Positions 25,425 to 32,063 of a stretch of DNA of 64,000 nucleotides are shown one piece after another (the first letter of the stretch is position 1; each line of letters starts with the position of its first letter). Made by a program: the position numbers and the translations under genes. The notes under the pieces were generated by a model that ran no database searches, had not been told where the DNA came from, and saw nothing but the letters and a program-made list of their open reading frames with translations. Source of the stretch: DZBG01 sp049241565 (GTDB lineage Bacteria; Bdellovibrionota; Bacteriovoracia; Bacteriovoracales; Bacteriovoracaceae); contig JBMLQL010000050.1 of the NCBI GenBank assembly GCA_049241565.1, positions 155,485 to 219,484 on the forward strand. The letters run 5' to 3'.

Positions 25425-26137
25425 TGTTTTAAAAGATAATTATAAACACCATCTGCATTAGCGTTCTCTTCTCCCTCAAGAATCACTCGAGGATAATAAG
25501 ACAATCGTCCAAGGCATTTTTTGATATTGCTCACACCAATTGAATTATCAAAGAACTGAAACATACTTTCATCATTTGGTGCATCACCAAAAAATAAACA
25601 ATCCTTAGCATGATCAAGAGGTCTAAAATCCTTAAGGAATTTTTCTACACCTTTAAACTTTGAAATGTCTCCACACCAAAAATTCACATGGACATTAGAT
25701 TTCGTAAAATTAATATTATGCTGATGCATAAATGCAAAGACATCATCGAGATCTTCTTCATTCATCAGATGAAACTCAATGGCCCGGTCCGTTTTTCTTC
25801 CAAAGCTATCAACCGAAAGTGGTATATGAGGAAAATGTTCTTTAAGTTTTTCCGTAAAATCAGCTAATCTTCTTACTTCAAACGGCGAAATGGTTAGATC
25901 CTCAACAATCTCTCCACGCTCATCCTTAGTGAGAATAACTCCCCCACCTTCCATAATCGCGGCCTTCATTTGAGGAAAATGAGTCAGAAAAAAATGGCCC
26001 CATGAAAGTGAGCGTCCCGAAACAATCACAAGCTCCGAATTATTTCTTCCAATGAGGTCCATGATCTCAAAAAACTTTGGTGTTAGTTCACGGTTTTCAC
26101 GAGTAATGGTTCCATCAAAGTCTGAGAATACGATCAT
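25415..26137 (-). CDS. HAD-superfamily phosphatase (Cof/IIB type)
   Basis: 240 residues with all HAD motifs: DFDGTIT near the N-terminus (nucleophile Asp and acid Asp), IVSGRS (motif II Ser), the Lys of motif III, and FFGDAPNDESMF (motif IV acidic pair). The cap inserted between motifs II and III is of the IIB type, as in sugar or sucrose-phosphate phosphatases and Cof proteins. Substrate is probably a phosphorylated sugar, but no context supports a specific one. No clear Shine-Dalgarno precedes the ATG. Confidence 0.85.
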   Translation of the reverse strand: MIVFSDFDGTITRENRELTPKFFEIMDLIGRNNSELVIVSGRSLSWGHFFLTHFPQMKAAIMEGGGVILTKDERGEIVEDLTISPFEVRRLADFTEKLKEHFPHIPLSVDSFGRKTDRAIEFHLMNEEDLDDVFAFMHQHNINFTKSNVHVNFWCGDISKFKGVEKFLKDFRPLDHAKDCLFFGDAPNDESMFQFFDNSIGVSNIKKCLGRLSYYPRVILEGEENANADGVYNYLLKHYS

Positions 26138-26254
26138 ATAAATTCCGGGGCAAAAGTAGAGGTTCAGTCTTAATCATAAAGTAGACTTGTGCTTTTTCCA
26201 ACAATTAGACCCTGATAACTCATGGCGAAATCAAGCTTCAAAGCGCAAAATTCG

Positions 26255-26283
26255 TTGACTTAAGCCCCAACTCTCAATATAAA
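26255..26283 (+). promoter_or_regulatory. Promoter of tRNA-His
   Basis: TTGACT (26255-26260), a 17-base spacer, and TATAAA (26278-26283) form a near-consensus sigma70 promoter about 20 bases before the tRNA 5' end. Confidence 0.8.
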
Positions 26284-26303
26284 TGGATACTTCTTCGTTC
26301 AGT

Positions 26304-26380
26304 GGTGACCGTAGTTCAGTCGGTAGAGCGCCAGATTGTGATTCTGGTTGTCGTGGGTTCGAGCCCCATCGGTCACCCCA
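26304..26380 (+). tRNA. tRNA-His (GTG anticodon)
   Basis: 77 bases with the extra G(-1) paired to C73 that marks tRNA-His, a 7-bp acceptor stem GTGACCG/CGGTCAC, D-arm with AGTCGGTAGAGC, anticodon stem CCAGA/TCTGG with GTG at 26338-26340, T-arm GTGGGTTCGAGCCCCAT, and an encoded CCA. Its last ten bases plus TTTT recur at 29715-29728, marking it as an integration site. Confidence 0.97.
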
Positions 26381-26384
26381 TTTT
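26371..26384 (+). repeat. attL-like direct repeat (tRNA-His 3' end)
   Basis: GGTCACCCCATTTT; identical to 29715-29728. It includes the acceptor stem and CCA of the intact tRNA gene. Confidence 0.65.
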
Positions 26385-26550
26385 GAAACAAATCGAACTC
26401 ACGCCCGTCGGGCACACAAAGTTTCTTCAATTAAATCAATCAGTTCTAATCTCTGTGATTCCGATAAATCGTAGTTCACTTCTTAACCCTTTGGTCTCAA
26501 AACCACTAATATGGTATAGAGTAAATTTACGACTTATGCCATAATAAGCT

Positions 26551-27498
26551 ATGACCGCTTTATTGGATGCTCGAATTTTAAAACGCCTTACCAGTTCTCT
26601 TGCTGAACTCAATCGCCATCGTCCGTTGAAGGCATCGACTTTAAAAAAGCTTCGCGAACAATTTACTGTTGAGATGACCTATCATTCAAATGCCATTGAG
26701 GGAAATCGGCTTACCCTAAAGGAAACTCTTCTTGTTCTTCGTGAAGGTGTCACGATCAAAGGGAAAAACCTTCAAGAACATCTCGAAGCAAAAAATCACG
26801 AAGAGGCCATGAACTTTCTTTTCGAGGTTGTGGACTCAAAAAAACGCTTAACGCTTTCTCATCAGCTAATCCGTCAGCTTCATCAACTCGTGGTGAAAGA
26901 CACTGAAGCGAGTATTGCTGGAACTTACCGAAATACTGATGTGCAAATTTTAGGTTCAAAACATCGCCCTCCACCCGGTTATCAGGTACAAGAGCAAATG
27001 ACAAAATTCTTTGAGTGGATGGCTGAAAGTAAAAGCAATTATCATCCAGTGGAATTCGCGGCCCTTGCTCATCATCGCTTTGTAGCGATTCACCCTTTCG
27101 AAGATGGAAATGGAAGAACCGGGCGACTCCTCATGAATTTGCTTCTAATGAGAAATGACTATCCGATTGCCATCATTCAAAAAAATGATCGAACGAAATA
27201 TTATAATGCACTTGATGATGCCGATGCTGGGGATATGCTTGCAATAGTTCGAATAGTCGCTCAGGCTGTGGAAAGAACACTAAGTATCTATATTAAAGCA
27301 ATCGTTAAGAGTTCATCTCAGTCTGAACTTCTTCTTCTATCCGAGCTTGCAGATAAAACTGAATTTTCAGCTAAACATTTAAACCTACTTGCACGCAAGG
27401 GAATGCTAAAGGCCCAAAAAGAAGGGCGAAATTGGTATAGTTCACTGAAAGCCGTTGAAGATTATAAAAAATCTAGACTCCGAAAACGGGATTCATGA
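26551..27498 (+). CDS. Fic-domain protein (predicted AMPylase) with N-terminal inhibitory helix
   Basis: 315 residues. The catalytic motif HPFEDGNGRTGR (181-192) matches HPFx(D/E)GNGRxxR completely, so AMP transfer from ATP is expected. SNAIEG (46-51) fits the inhibitory (S/T)xxxE(G/N) motif, placing it among Fic proteins autoinhibited by an N-terminal helix. A C-terminal winged-helix-like region (ELADKTEFSAKHLNLLARKG) may bind DNA. It is the first gene of the element following tRNA-His. No Shine-Dalgarno is evident. It overlaps the convergent LysR gene by six bases. Target protein unknown. Confidence 0.9.
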   Translation: MTALLDARILKRLTSSLAELNRHRPLKASTLKKLREQFTVEMTYHSNAIEGNRLTLKETLLVLREGVTIKGKNLQEHLEAKNHEEAMNFLFEVVDSKKRLTLSHQLIRQLHQLVVKDTEASIAGTYRNTDVQILGSKHRPPPGYQVQEQMTKFFEWMAESKSNYHPVEFAALAHHRFVAIHPFEDGNGRTGRLLMNLLLMRNDYPIAIIQKNDRTKYYNALDDADAGDMLAIVRIVAQAVERTLSIYIKAIVKSSSQSELLLLSELADKTEFSAKHLNLLARKGMLKAQKEGRNWYSSLKAVEDYKKSRLRKRDS

Positions 27499-28386
27499 CA
27501 TTGCTTCAGCGAAATGCTTTTCAATATCATCTAGTAGGAGTCGATAAAAGCGAAGGGGGCTGCGGTTTTTATTCCAAATTGCTTCAATCGTGTAAGATGC
27601 TGTGTAATCACTCATTTCAATTTGCTTTAACCACGAATTGTTTTTTAAGAATATATCTGGGAGAAAAGCCCAGGTTTCAGATTGCTTGAGAATCGGCAAT
27701 TTTAAATCGTAACTATCCACAATATATTTGTATGAGGGTTGAATTTTAAGTCTCTTAAATGCTGGGTGACTTTCACAGTTTTCAATCCCTTGAAAAGCTT
27801 TTGTGCCGACGGCATCGAATTTATTTAAAAGTGATGCCCTCTCTGCAATTGATTTTATCTTAGTTATAGGATGAGAATTGCTTGTGCAGAAAACCAACTT
27901 TCCTTTGTAAAGTATCTTTCTTTCTATGCTTGGATGCTCCATCGGAGAGAAGCACACACCAAAATCAATCGAACCATCAGCGACGGAGCTAATTACCTCG
28001 GCTGAGCGTTTTGCCAGTATCTCAAGCGTAATTTCGGGTTTGGATTGAATCATTTTGAAAGTTTTTCTGTTTTGAATGAATGGAAAAAGGCTGTGCGTGA
28101 CAGCTATCTTATACAGGCCAGTAGTAAGAGATTCCCCTGATAATCCTTCCTTTACTTTTTCTATTTGCTCTAACAGTGGCCGAATTTGACGGGCGAACTC
28201 AATTCCCTTTTCGGTGAGAATAATGTTCCTTCCAACTTTCGCCGTCAGTTGTACATTTAACTCTTCTTCAAGTTTGCTGACTCCATGGGATATGGCGGTG
28301 GAGCTAATACCAAGAAGGAGAGCCGCCTTTTGGATATGCTGGGTCTCTGAGAGGATTATAAAATATTTAGCGTGGTCTATATTCAT
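27493..28386 (-). CDS. LysR-family transcriptional regulator
   Basis: 297 residues, the usual LTTR length. The N-terminal winged helix-turn-helix is clear (HIQKAALLLGISSTAISHGVSKLEEEL, about 18-44, given in two halves by the recognition pattern AALLLGIS and AISHGVSKLE), followed by the linker helix and a periplasmic-binding-like effector domain. It is divergent from the secreted-protein gene at 28502, with an LTTR-type T-N11-A palindrome between them, so it probably controls that gene and itself. Ligand unknown. It lies inside the tRNA-His element. Confidence 0.88.
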   Translation of the reverse strand: MNIDHAKYFIILSETQHIQKAALLLGISSTAISHGVSKLEEELNVQLTAKVGRNIILTEKGIEFARQIRPLLEQIEKVKEGLSGESLTTGLYKIAVTHSLFPFIQNRKTFKMIQSKPEITLEILAKRSAEVISSVADGSIDFGVCFSPMEHPSIERKILYKGKLVFCTSNSHPITKIKSIAERASLLNKFDAVGTKAFQGIENCESHPAFKRLKIQPSYKYIVDSYDLKLPILKQSETWAFLPDIFLKNNSWLKQIEMSDYTASYTIEAIWNKNRSPLRFYRLLLDDIEKHFAEAMS

Positions 28387-28407
28387 ACAAAAAACTTACT
28401 GGTTTAG

Positions 28408-28422
28408 ATGAAATTAATTCAT
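28408..28422. promoter_or_regulatory. Candidate LysR operator (T-N11-A palindrome)
   Basis: ATGAAATTAATTCAT is a perfect inverted repeat ATGAA-N5-TTCAT containing T-N11-A, between the divergent lysR-type gene and the secreted-protein gene. Confidence 0.5.
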
Positions 28423-28501
28423 TTTTAATTACGATTCATTTCGCATAAAAAACATAACAACTCAAGAAGAATTTAAATTTGAGGCGAATAAGGAGAAAGA
28501 A

Positions 28502-28963
28502 ATGAGAAGTTTTAGTGTGTTGATAGGGTTAGTTTTATTGAATTTGATTCCTGTGCAAGCGAAAGCATATGTACAGCAAACATGTACGTTTCTGAATGGT
28601 TATGGTGATCATAGTGTAAAAACATTGAATATCGGGTACGCAAGACCAAGAAAGCCATCTTACCAATACATAACTGTTCTCGGGTCAGGAGCTTCCAAAA
28701 CTCTCGCTTTTAACATTGATGACAAGATTTACGCTGGGCCTGGAAAAGGGGTGGATATCTACAAAATTGGATACATGCTTCCATCAAAACGCGAAGACCA
28801 AGCAGTTGCAACGATTTATGTGTGGCCTGAGAGCAGTCAATTTTTTCCGGGCGAAGTTCATTTAAGCAATATTGAAGTTCTTGATCGTAATGGAAATCAC
28901 ATTGCTTATTACCATGCTACAAAGCCATGTGTGACAATTTGGAAGGCCGACACTATTTGGTAA
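28502..28963 (+). CDS. Secreted protein, probable target of the divergent LysR regulator
   Basis: 153 residues with AAGGAG before the ATG. The signal peptide is MRSFSVLIGLVLLNLIPVQAKA. The mature domain has two Cys (near 28 and 143) likely bridged and is rich in Tyr, Gly and beta-type sequence (YQYITVLGSGASKTLAFNI). No family recognised. Followed by a two-part hairpin terminator. Located within the tRNA-His element, so it is a candidate cargo gene. Confidence 0.72.
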   Translation: MRSFSVLIGLVLLNLIPVQAKAYVQQTCTFLNGYGDHSVKTLNIGYARPRKPSYQYITVLGSGASKTLAFNIDDKIYAGPGKGVDIYKIGYMLPSKREDQAVATIYVWPESSQFFPGEVHLSNIEVLDRNGNHIAYYHATKPCVTIWKADTIW

Positions 28964-28977
28964 TCGCTATTTTAAAT

Positions 28978-29013
28978 CAAACCGTTTGCGAGTACAAAAT
29001 CTCGGACGGTTTG
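28978..29013. terminator. Terminator between convergent genes in the element
   Basis: CAAACCGT and ACGGTTTG pair, with an inner CGAG/CTCG stem; the plus strand continues ATTTTAT. It can serve the secreted-protein gene and the convergent small ORF ending at 29017. Confidence 0.75.
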
Positions 29014-29016
29014 ATT

Positions 29017-29178
29017 TTATCGACTTGGCAATGTCATAGCCTTGGGCCATTTTGATGCCTGAGAGTCGATAATAAGATGAATTTGCGCCTTACGGACTTG
29101 GAAAAGAATCCATGGGAGATTTCCTGAAGCCACAGCCATGAAAGCTAAAGCAACTGCGATTTTGATGAGATTATTCAT
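29017..29178 (-). CDS. 53-residue peptide with hydrophobic N-terminus, coupled to the recombinase-like gene
   Basis: The ORF starts at the ATG 29176-29178 with GGAGGATCAA directly upstream, an ideal ribosome site, and ends with TAA at 29017. It overlaps the stop of the preceding gene as ATGA. The sequence starts MNNLIKIAVALAFMAVASG, which could be a signal peptide or a single membrane segment, followed by a basic tail. Strong translation signals make it a probable real gene despite its length. Function unknown. Confidence 0.6.
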   Translation of the reverse strand: MNNLIKIAVALAFMAVASGNLPWILFQVRKAQIHLIIDSQASKWPKAMTLPSR

Positions 29179-29741
29179 TTGATCCTCCGATCATTGGGTT
29201 GGTTGATAAGAAACTTTTCATTGAATTTGAGAATCTGGGAGACGGACTTCGCAAACCATCTACCACCGTTCTTGGTTGAAATTTTACGGTGGGTAAGCTC
29301 GGCTGCAATTTTATGCAAACTAAAACCTTGATGGCGTAACTGAAACATCAACTCGACGCACCGCCATTCGCTCGGTTCCTTTTCCAAAATGCCATTTACT
29401 GACTTCCATCCATAGGGCTGTTGCGAGGAATTTGAACGCATCTCTGATGGAATTTGATCGCTATAACGGCCGATTTTTAGAGTTCGACATACCCTAAGAA
29501 CGGTTGTCAGAGACACACCGAGTGTAATAATTGTCTCTACGAAAGAGAGTTTTTTAACCTCGATGCAATCTCGGACTAAGGCTTCAAGTTTAGCTTTGCT
29601 GTATTTAATTTTATGTTTTAATTTTGGGGAGTTAGCAGCGATTTGATCGCTAGAAAATACCGCATTTAGCGCAAGTTTGAACGAGATGTAAATTGGTTCG
29701 ACTTTTAACCAATGGGTCACCCCATTTTTATACGAGCACAC
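29175..29741 (-). CDS. Protein with serine-recombinase-type DNA-binding domain, no catalytic domain
   Basis: 188 residues as an open frame. The C-terminal ~90 residues (QQPYGWKSVNG, then EWRCVELMFQLRHQGFSLHKIAAEL, then ISTKNGGRWFAKSVSQIL in overlapping order) follow the Recombinase domain that lies after the resolvase domain in large serine recombinases. A helix-turn-helix-like part precedes it. The resolvase Ser-containing catalytic domain is missing. The first codons read across the attR-like repeat, so the true start may be internal (for example Met101). It could be a truncated integrase, an excision factor or a regulator. Confidence 0.55.
   Translation of the reverse strand: MCSYKNGVTHWLKVEPIYISFKLALNAVFSSDQIAANSPKLKHKIKYSKAKLEALVRDCIEVKKLSFVETIITLGVSLTTVLRVCRTLKIGRYSDQIPSEMRSNSSQQPYGWKSVNGILEKEPSEWRCVELMFQLRHQGFSLHKIAAELTHRKISTKNGGRWFAKSVSQILKFNEKFLINQPNDRRIK
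29715..29728 (+). repeat. attR-like direct repeat
   Basis: GGTCACCCCATTTT, same orientation as the end of tRNA-His. The bases before it contain GGTTCGA in a short stem, also reminiscent of the T-loop, but spacing differs from the real tRNA. Confidence 0.6.
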
Positions 29742-29890
29742 TCAGCTCGACATTCAAAGCCCCACCGTTTTTTTGCAAGACTCCCTTACCTCTTTCGGGC
29801 ATAAGAGTAGGATGACTTGCGTCCAAAACGAGAAATACTTAATGAATATAATCAAATAGAATACAGCTAAATCTTTAAAAAGGATTAAGA

Positions 29891-30739
29891 GTGATTGAAC
29901 TAGTTGGAACAAACAACATTCAGGAAGTAAGACAATTCCTTTCGTGCTTCGAAGAAAGTACGCAGTTTCTCATTAACAATCTGCGAACCTACGGCCCTAT
30001 CCTCACTGAACATCATAACAGCGGTAACTTTAAGATAATCAGGAATAGCGCTGGCGACATCATATCAGTATTTTGCCTTACTCGACGAGGTAACTTAATC
30101 ATCCAGTCCAAAGAAAACTATCCTGAGATAGTTTTGGAATCTTGTGAGAAGGAGCCTGTTCAGCTTAAAGGATTCATTGGAGATTGGGATTCAGTAGAAG
30201 CAGTTTATAAGCTTTTTAAAACTAAAAATACTAACTACACTCCATCGTACGAATCCAAGGAAATTCTTTATTCTTTTTCGCTTTCAACAATGGATAATAA
30301 GATTAAACACGATGCCAGAGTCAGATTTCTTGAGGCAAAAGACTTTTCGCAATGGCTAGATTTCACCACTGCTTATCTGTCGGAGTTATCACTTCCTGAT
30401 GAGCTGACCCTAGAGCAGAAGAAGAGAGACTTCGAAGCACAGCTCGCGAACCAAGTTTGGTGGGGTCTCTTCGAGGGCGACAAACTTTTATCTCGAGTTG
30501 CACTTAATTCAAAGGGCGAAACAATCGGACAGGTTGGCGGAGTTTTTACTCCCAAAGAGTTACGCCAAAAGGGTTACGCAAAAGCTGCTATGTTTCATAT
30601 GCTTAAAGACTGCCGAGACATACACAGTCACCGAAAGAGTATTCTATTTACTGGGGAGATAGATTTTCCTGCACAAAAACTGTACGAATCTATTGGTTAT
30701 CAACGAGTTGGTCATTTTGCCCTGGTTCTGAGTAGATGA
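29891..30739 (+). CDS. GNAT-family N-acetyltransferase
   Basis: 282 residues starting with GTG, supported by AAAGGA seven bases upstream. The C-terminal half has the acetyl-CoA-binding pattern VGGVFTPKELRQKGYAKAA (Q/RxxGxA type) and the closing strand KLYESIGYQRVG. The N-terminal half is an extra domain with weak similarity to the same fold, as in tandem GNAT proteins. Substrate cannot be inferred. It lies just outside the tRNA-His element. Confidence 0.82.
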   Translation: MIELVGTNNIQEVRQFLSCFEESTQFLINNLRTYGPILTEHHNSGNFKIIRNSAGDIISVFCLTRRGNLIIQSKENYPEIVLESCEKEPVQLKGFIGDWDSVEAVYKLFKTKNTNYTPSYESKEILYSFSLSTMDNKIKHDARVRFLEAKDFSQWLDFTTAYLSELSLPDELTLEQKKRDFEAQLANQVWWGLFEGDKLLSRVALNSKGETIGQVGGVFTPKELRQKGYAKAAMFHMLKDCRDIHSHRKSILFTGEIDFPAQKLYESIGYQRVGHFALVLSR

Positions 30740-30805
30740 AATGAGCGTGGCAAAAATAATACTCTGTAAATGAGTATCCCTCCCTTAAGAATACGACTCC
30801 ATTAA

Positions 30806-30946
30806 AAATTCATTTTAGATCTCAGCGATGAAGATAATATTGGCTCTATCCGAGTCATTGAAAAAAATAACGGAATACTCAAAGATAAAGTGAAGGCAAC
30901 AGGCAGAAGTATTTATACCTGTAGATACCTCATTCTTCTTTCTTAA
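30806..30946 (+). pseudogene. GNAT acetyltransferase C-terminal relic
   Basis: An open stretch of 46 codons without a start codon (preceded by TAA) encodes LDLSDEDNIGSIRVIEKNNG, the hallmark dNxxSxrvIEkNGG element near the end of GNAT enzymes, then a typical end (CRYLILLS). The rest of the gene is absent. It is a different GNAT from the intact one just upstream, whose own C-terminus is complete. Confidence 0.7.
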
Positions 30947-30976
30947 CCGGTCTAAATACGTTAATACTTTACTATC

Positions 30977-32047
30977 ATGAGCGAAATCACCAAATCCTTC
31001 ACTACTGAGAAATATACCGTCAGTCATGTTGTTCAAGAAGAACATGACGGGTGGCGATTGGATCAATACGTTCAGCAATGTATGCCCACACTTTCACGTC
31101 AGTACTTAAAAAAGAAAATTGAAAAAGGTGAAGTTGAGATTTCTGGAAGAAAACCTCCACATAAGCCGAGTGTGAAAGTTCATCACGGCGAAAAAGTCAC
31201 CATCACGACTCATAATGATGGCGTGATTGAAGAAGAATTTTGGTACGGCAAGCCTGTCTCAAAGGAGGCCAAGCCTAGTATTGTTTTTGAAGATGCTGAG
31301 CTTCTGGTGATTAACAAACCTCCCTTTATGATTACCCATCCCGCAGGAAGAAATCTCTTTTATTGTGCCACTGTTTTTTTCGAGACGATTTATAAACATA
31401 CGATTCATTCTATCCACCGGATTGATAAAGAAACTTCAGGACTTCTTCTTTTAGGAAAAAATCCTCGAGTGTCTCAACGAGTGGCTTCTTTATTTGAAGA
31501 GGATAAAGTTCGTAAGTGTTATTTTTTTATCGCTCATAAAAAACCCAATGCCCGTGCCTTTCCTTTCACGGCCCATGAACGTATGGACCGTGAGGAAGGA
31601 AAAATCCCAAGAGGAATGATGTCGGTCTGGCCTGAGAATTCGGAATTTGGAAAAGAGTCTGAAACTCATTTTCAACTCATTCTTGAAAAGGATGGTTATG
31701 TTCTGGCCATGGCCTTTCCGAAAACAGGCCGTCAGCACCAGATCAGAGTTCATGCTGCTTATAACGGTTATCCGCTTTTAGGGGATAAGCTTTATAATGG
31801 AGACTCTGGGGTCTTTATGCGCTTTAAAGATTTTGTCGCCACGGAAGAGGACCATGAAATCCTAGAAATCCCCCGTCATGCCCTTCATGCCACGGCGATT
31901 AAACTGGCCTATCCTTCTGAAAAGATAAGCACTTTTATTGCTCCTTTACCGGAAGATTTAGCGGCATGGCTGAAAACCAAACTGGGCCTTGAGAGGTCAG
32001 AAGTTGAAGTCATGATTAAAGCAAAAGTTGAAGAATTCCTCGCCTAG
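30977..32047 (+). CDS. RluA-family rRNA/tRNA pseudouridine synthase
   Basis: 356 residues. An N-terminal S4 RNA-binding domain (RLDQYVQQCMPTLSRQYLKKKI) precedes the catalytic domain with HRIDKETSGLLLLGKN, where Asp150 is the nucleophile of the HRLDxxTSG motif, and GRQHQIRVHAAYNGYPLLGD. It isomerises specific uridines in structured RNA; the exact site (RluC/D-like) is not decidable from sequence. The 3' end lies 16 bases before the SDR gene, so they may be cotranscribed. Confidence 0.92.
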   Translation: MSEITKSFTTEKYTVSHVVQEEHDGWRLDQYVQQCMPTLSRQYLKKKIEKGEVEISGRKPPHKPSVKVHHGEKVTITTHNDGVIEEEFWYGKPVSKEAKPSIVFEDAELLVINKPPFMITHPAGRNLFYCATVFFETIYKHTIHSIHRIDKETSGLLLLGKNPRVSQRVASLFEEDKVRKCYFFIAHKKPNARAFPFTAHERMDREEGKIPRGMMSVWPENSEFGKESETHFQLILEKDGYVLAMAFPKTGRQHQIRVHAAYNGYPLLGDKLYNGDSGVFMRFKDFVATEEDHEILEIPRHALHATAIKLAYPSEKISTFIAPLPEDLAAWLKTKLGLERSEVEVMIKAKVEEFLA

Positions 32048-32063
32048 TGTTAAAAGCTTTCCT

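Larger units (their letters stand above)
26371..29728. mobile_element. Putative 3.35-kb element integrated at the 3' end of tRNA-His
   Basis: The 14-mer GGTCACCCCATTTT, comprising the acceptor-stem 3' strand, CCA and four following bases, occurs at 26371-26384 and again, in the same orientation, at 29715-29728. Such tRNA-end duplications are the usual trace of site-specific integration. Enclosed are genes for a Fic protein, a LysR regulator, a secreted protein, a 53-residue peptide and a protein with a serine-recombinase DNA-binding domain. No intact tyrosine or serine integrase catalytic domain is seen, so the element may be degraded or mobilised in trans. Confidence 0.55.

Noticed and set aside
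26390..26490. 26-codon minus-strand frame with helix-like sequence between tRNA-His and the Fic gene
   Set aside because: Only a GTG start, no ribosome site, too short to support as a gene or named relic.
29742..29890. Stem-like sequence GCAAG...CTTGC near 29782-29827
   Set aside because: Nested short stems only; might be the old downstream region of tRNA-His but not strong enough to call an RNA.
30815..31078. 87-codon minus-strand ORF over the GNAT relic and the rluA-type start
   Set aside because: Antisense to two better-supported features, without translation signals.
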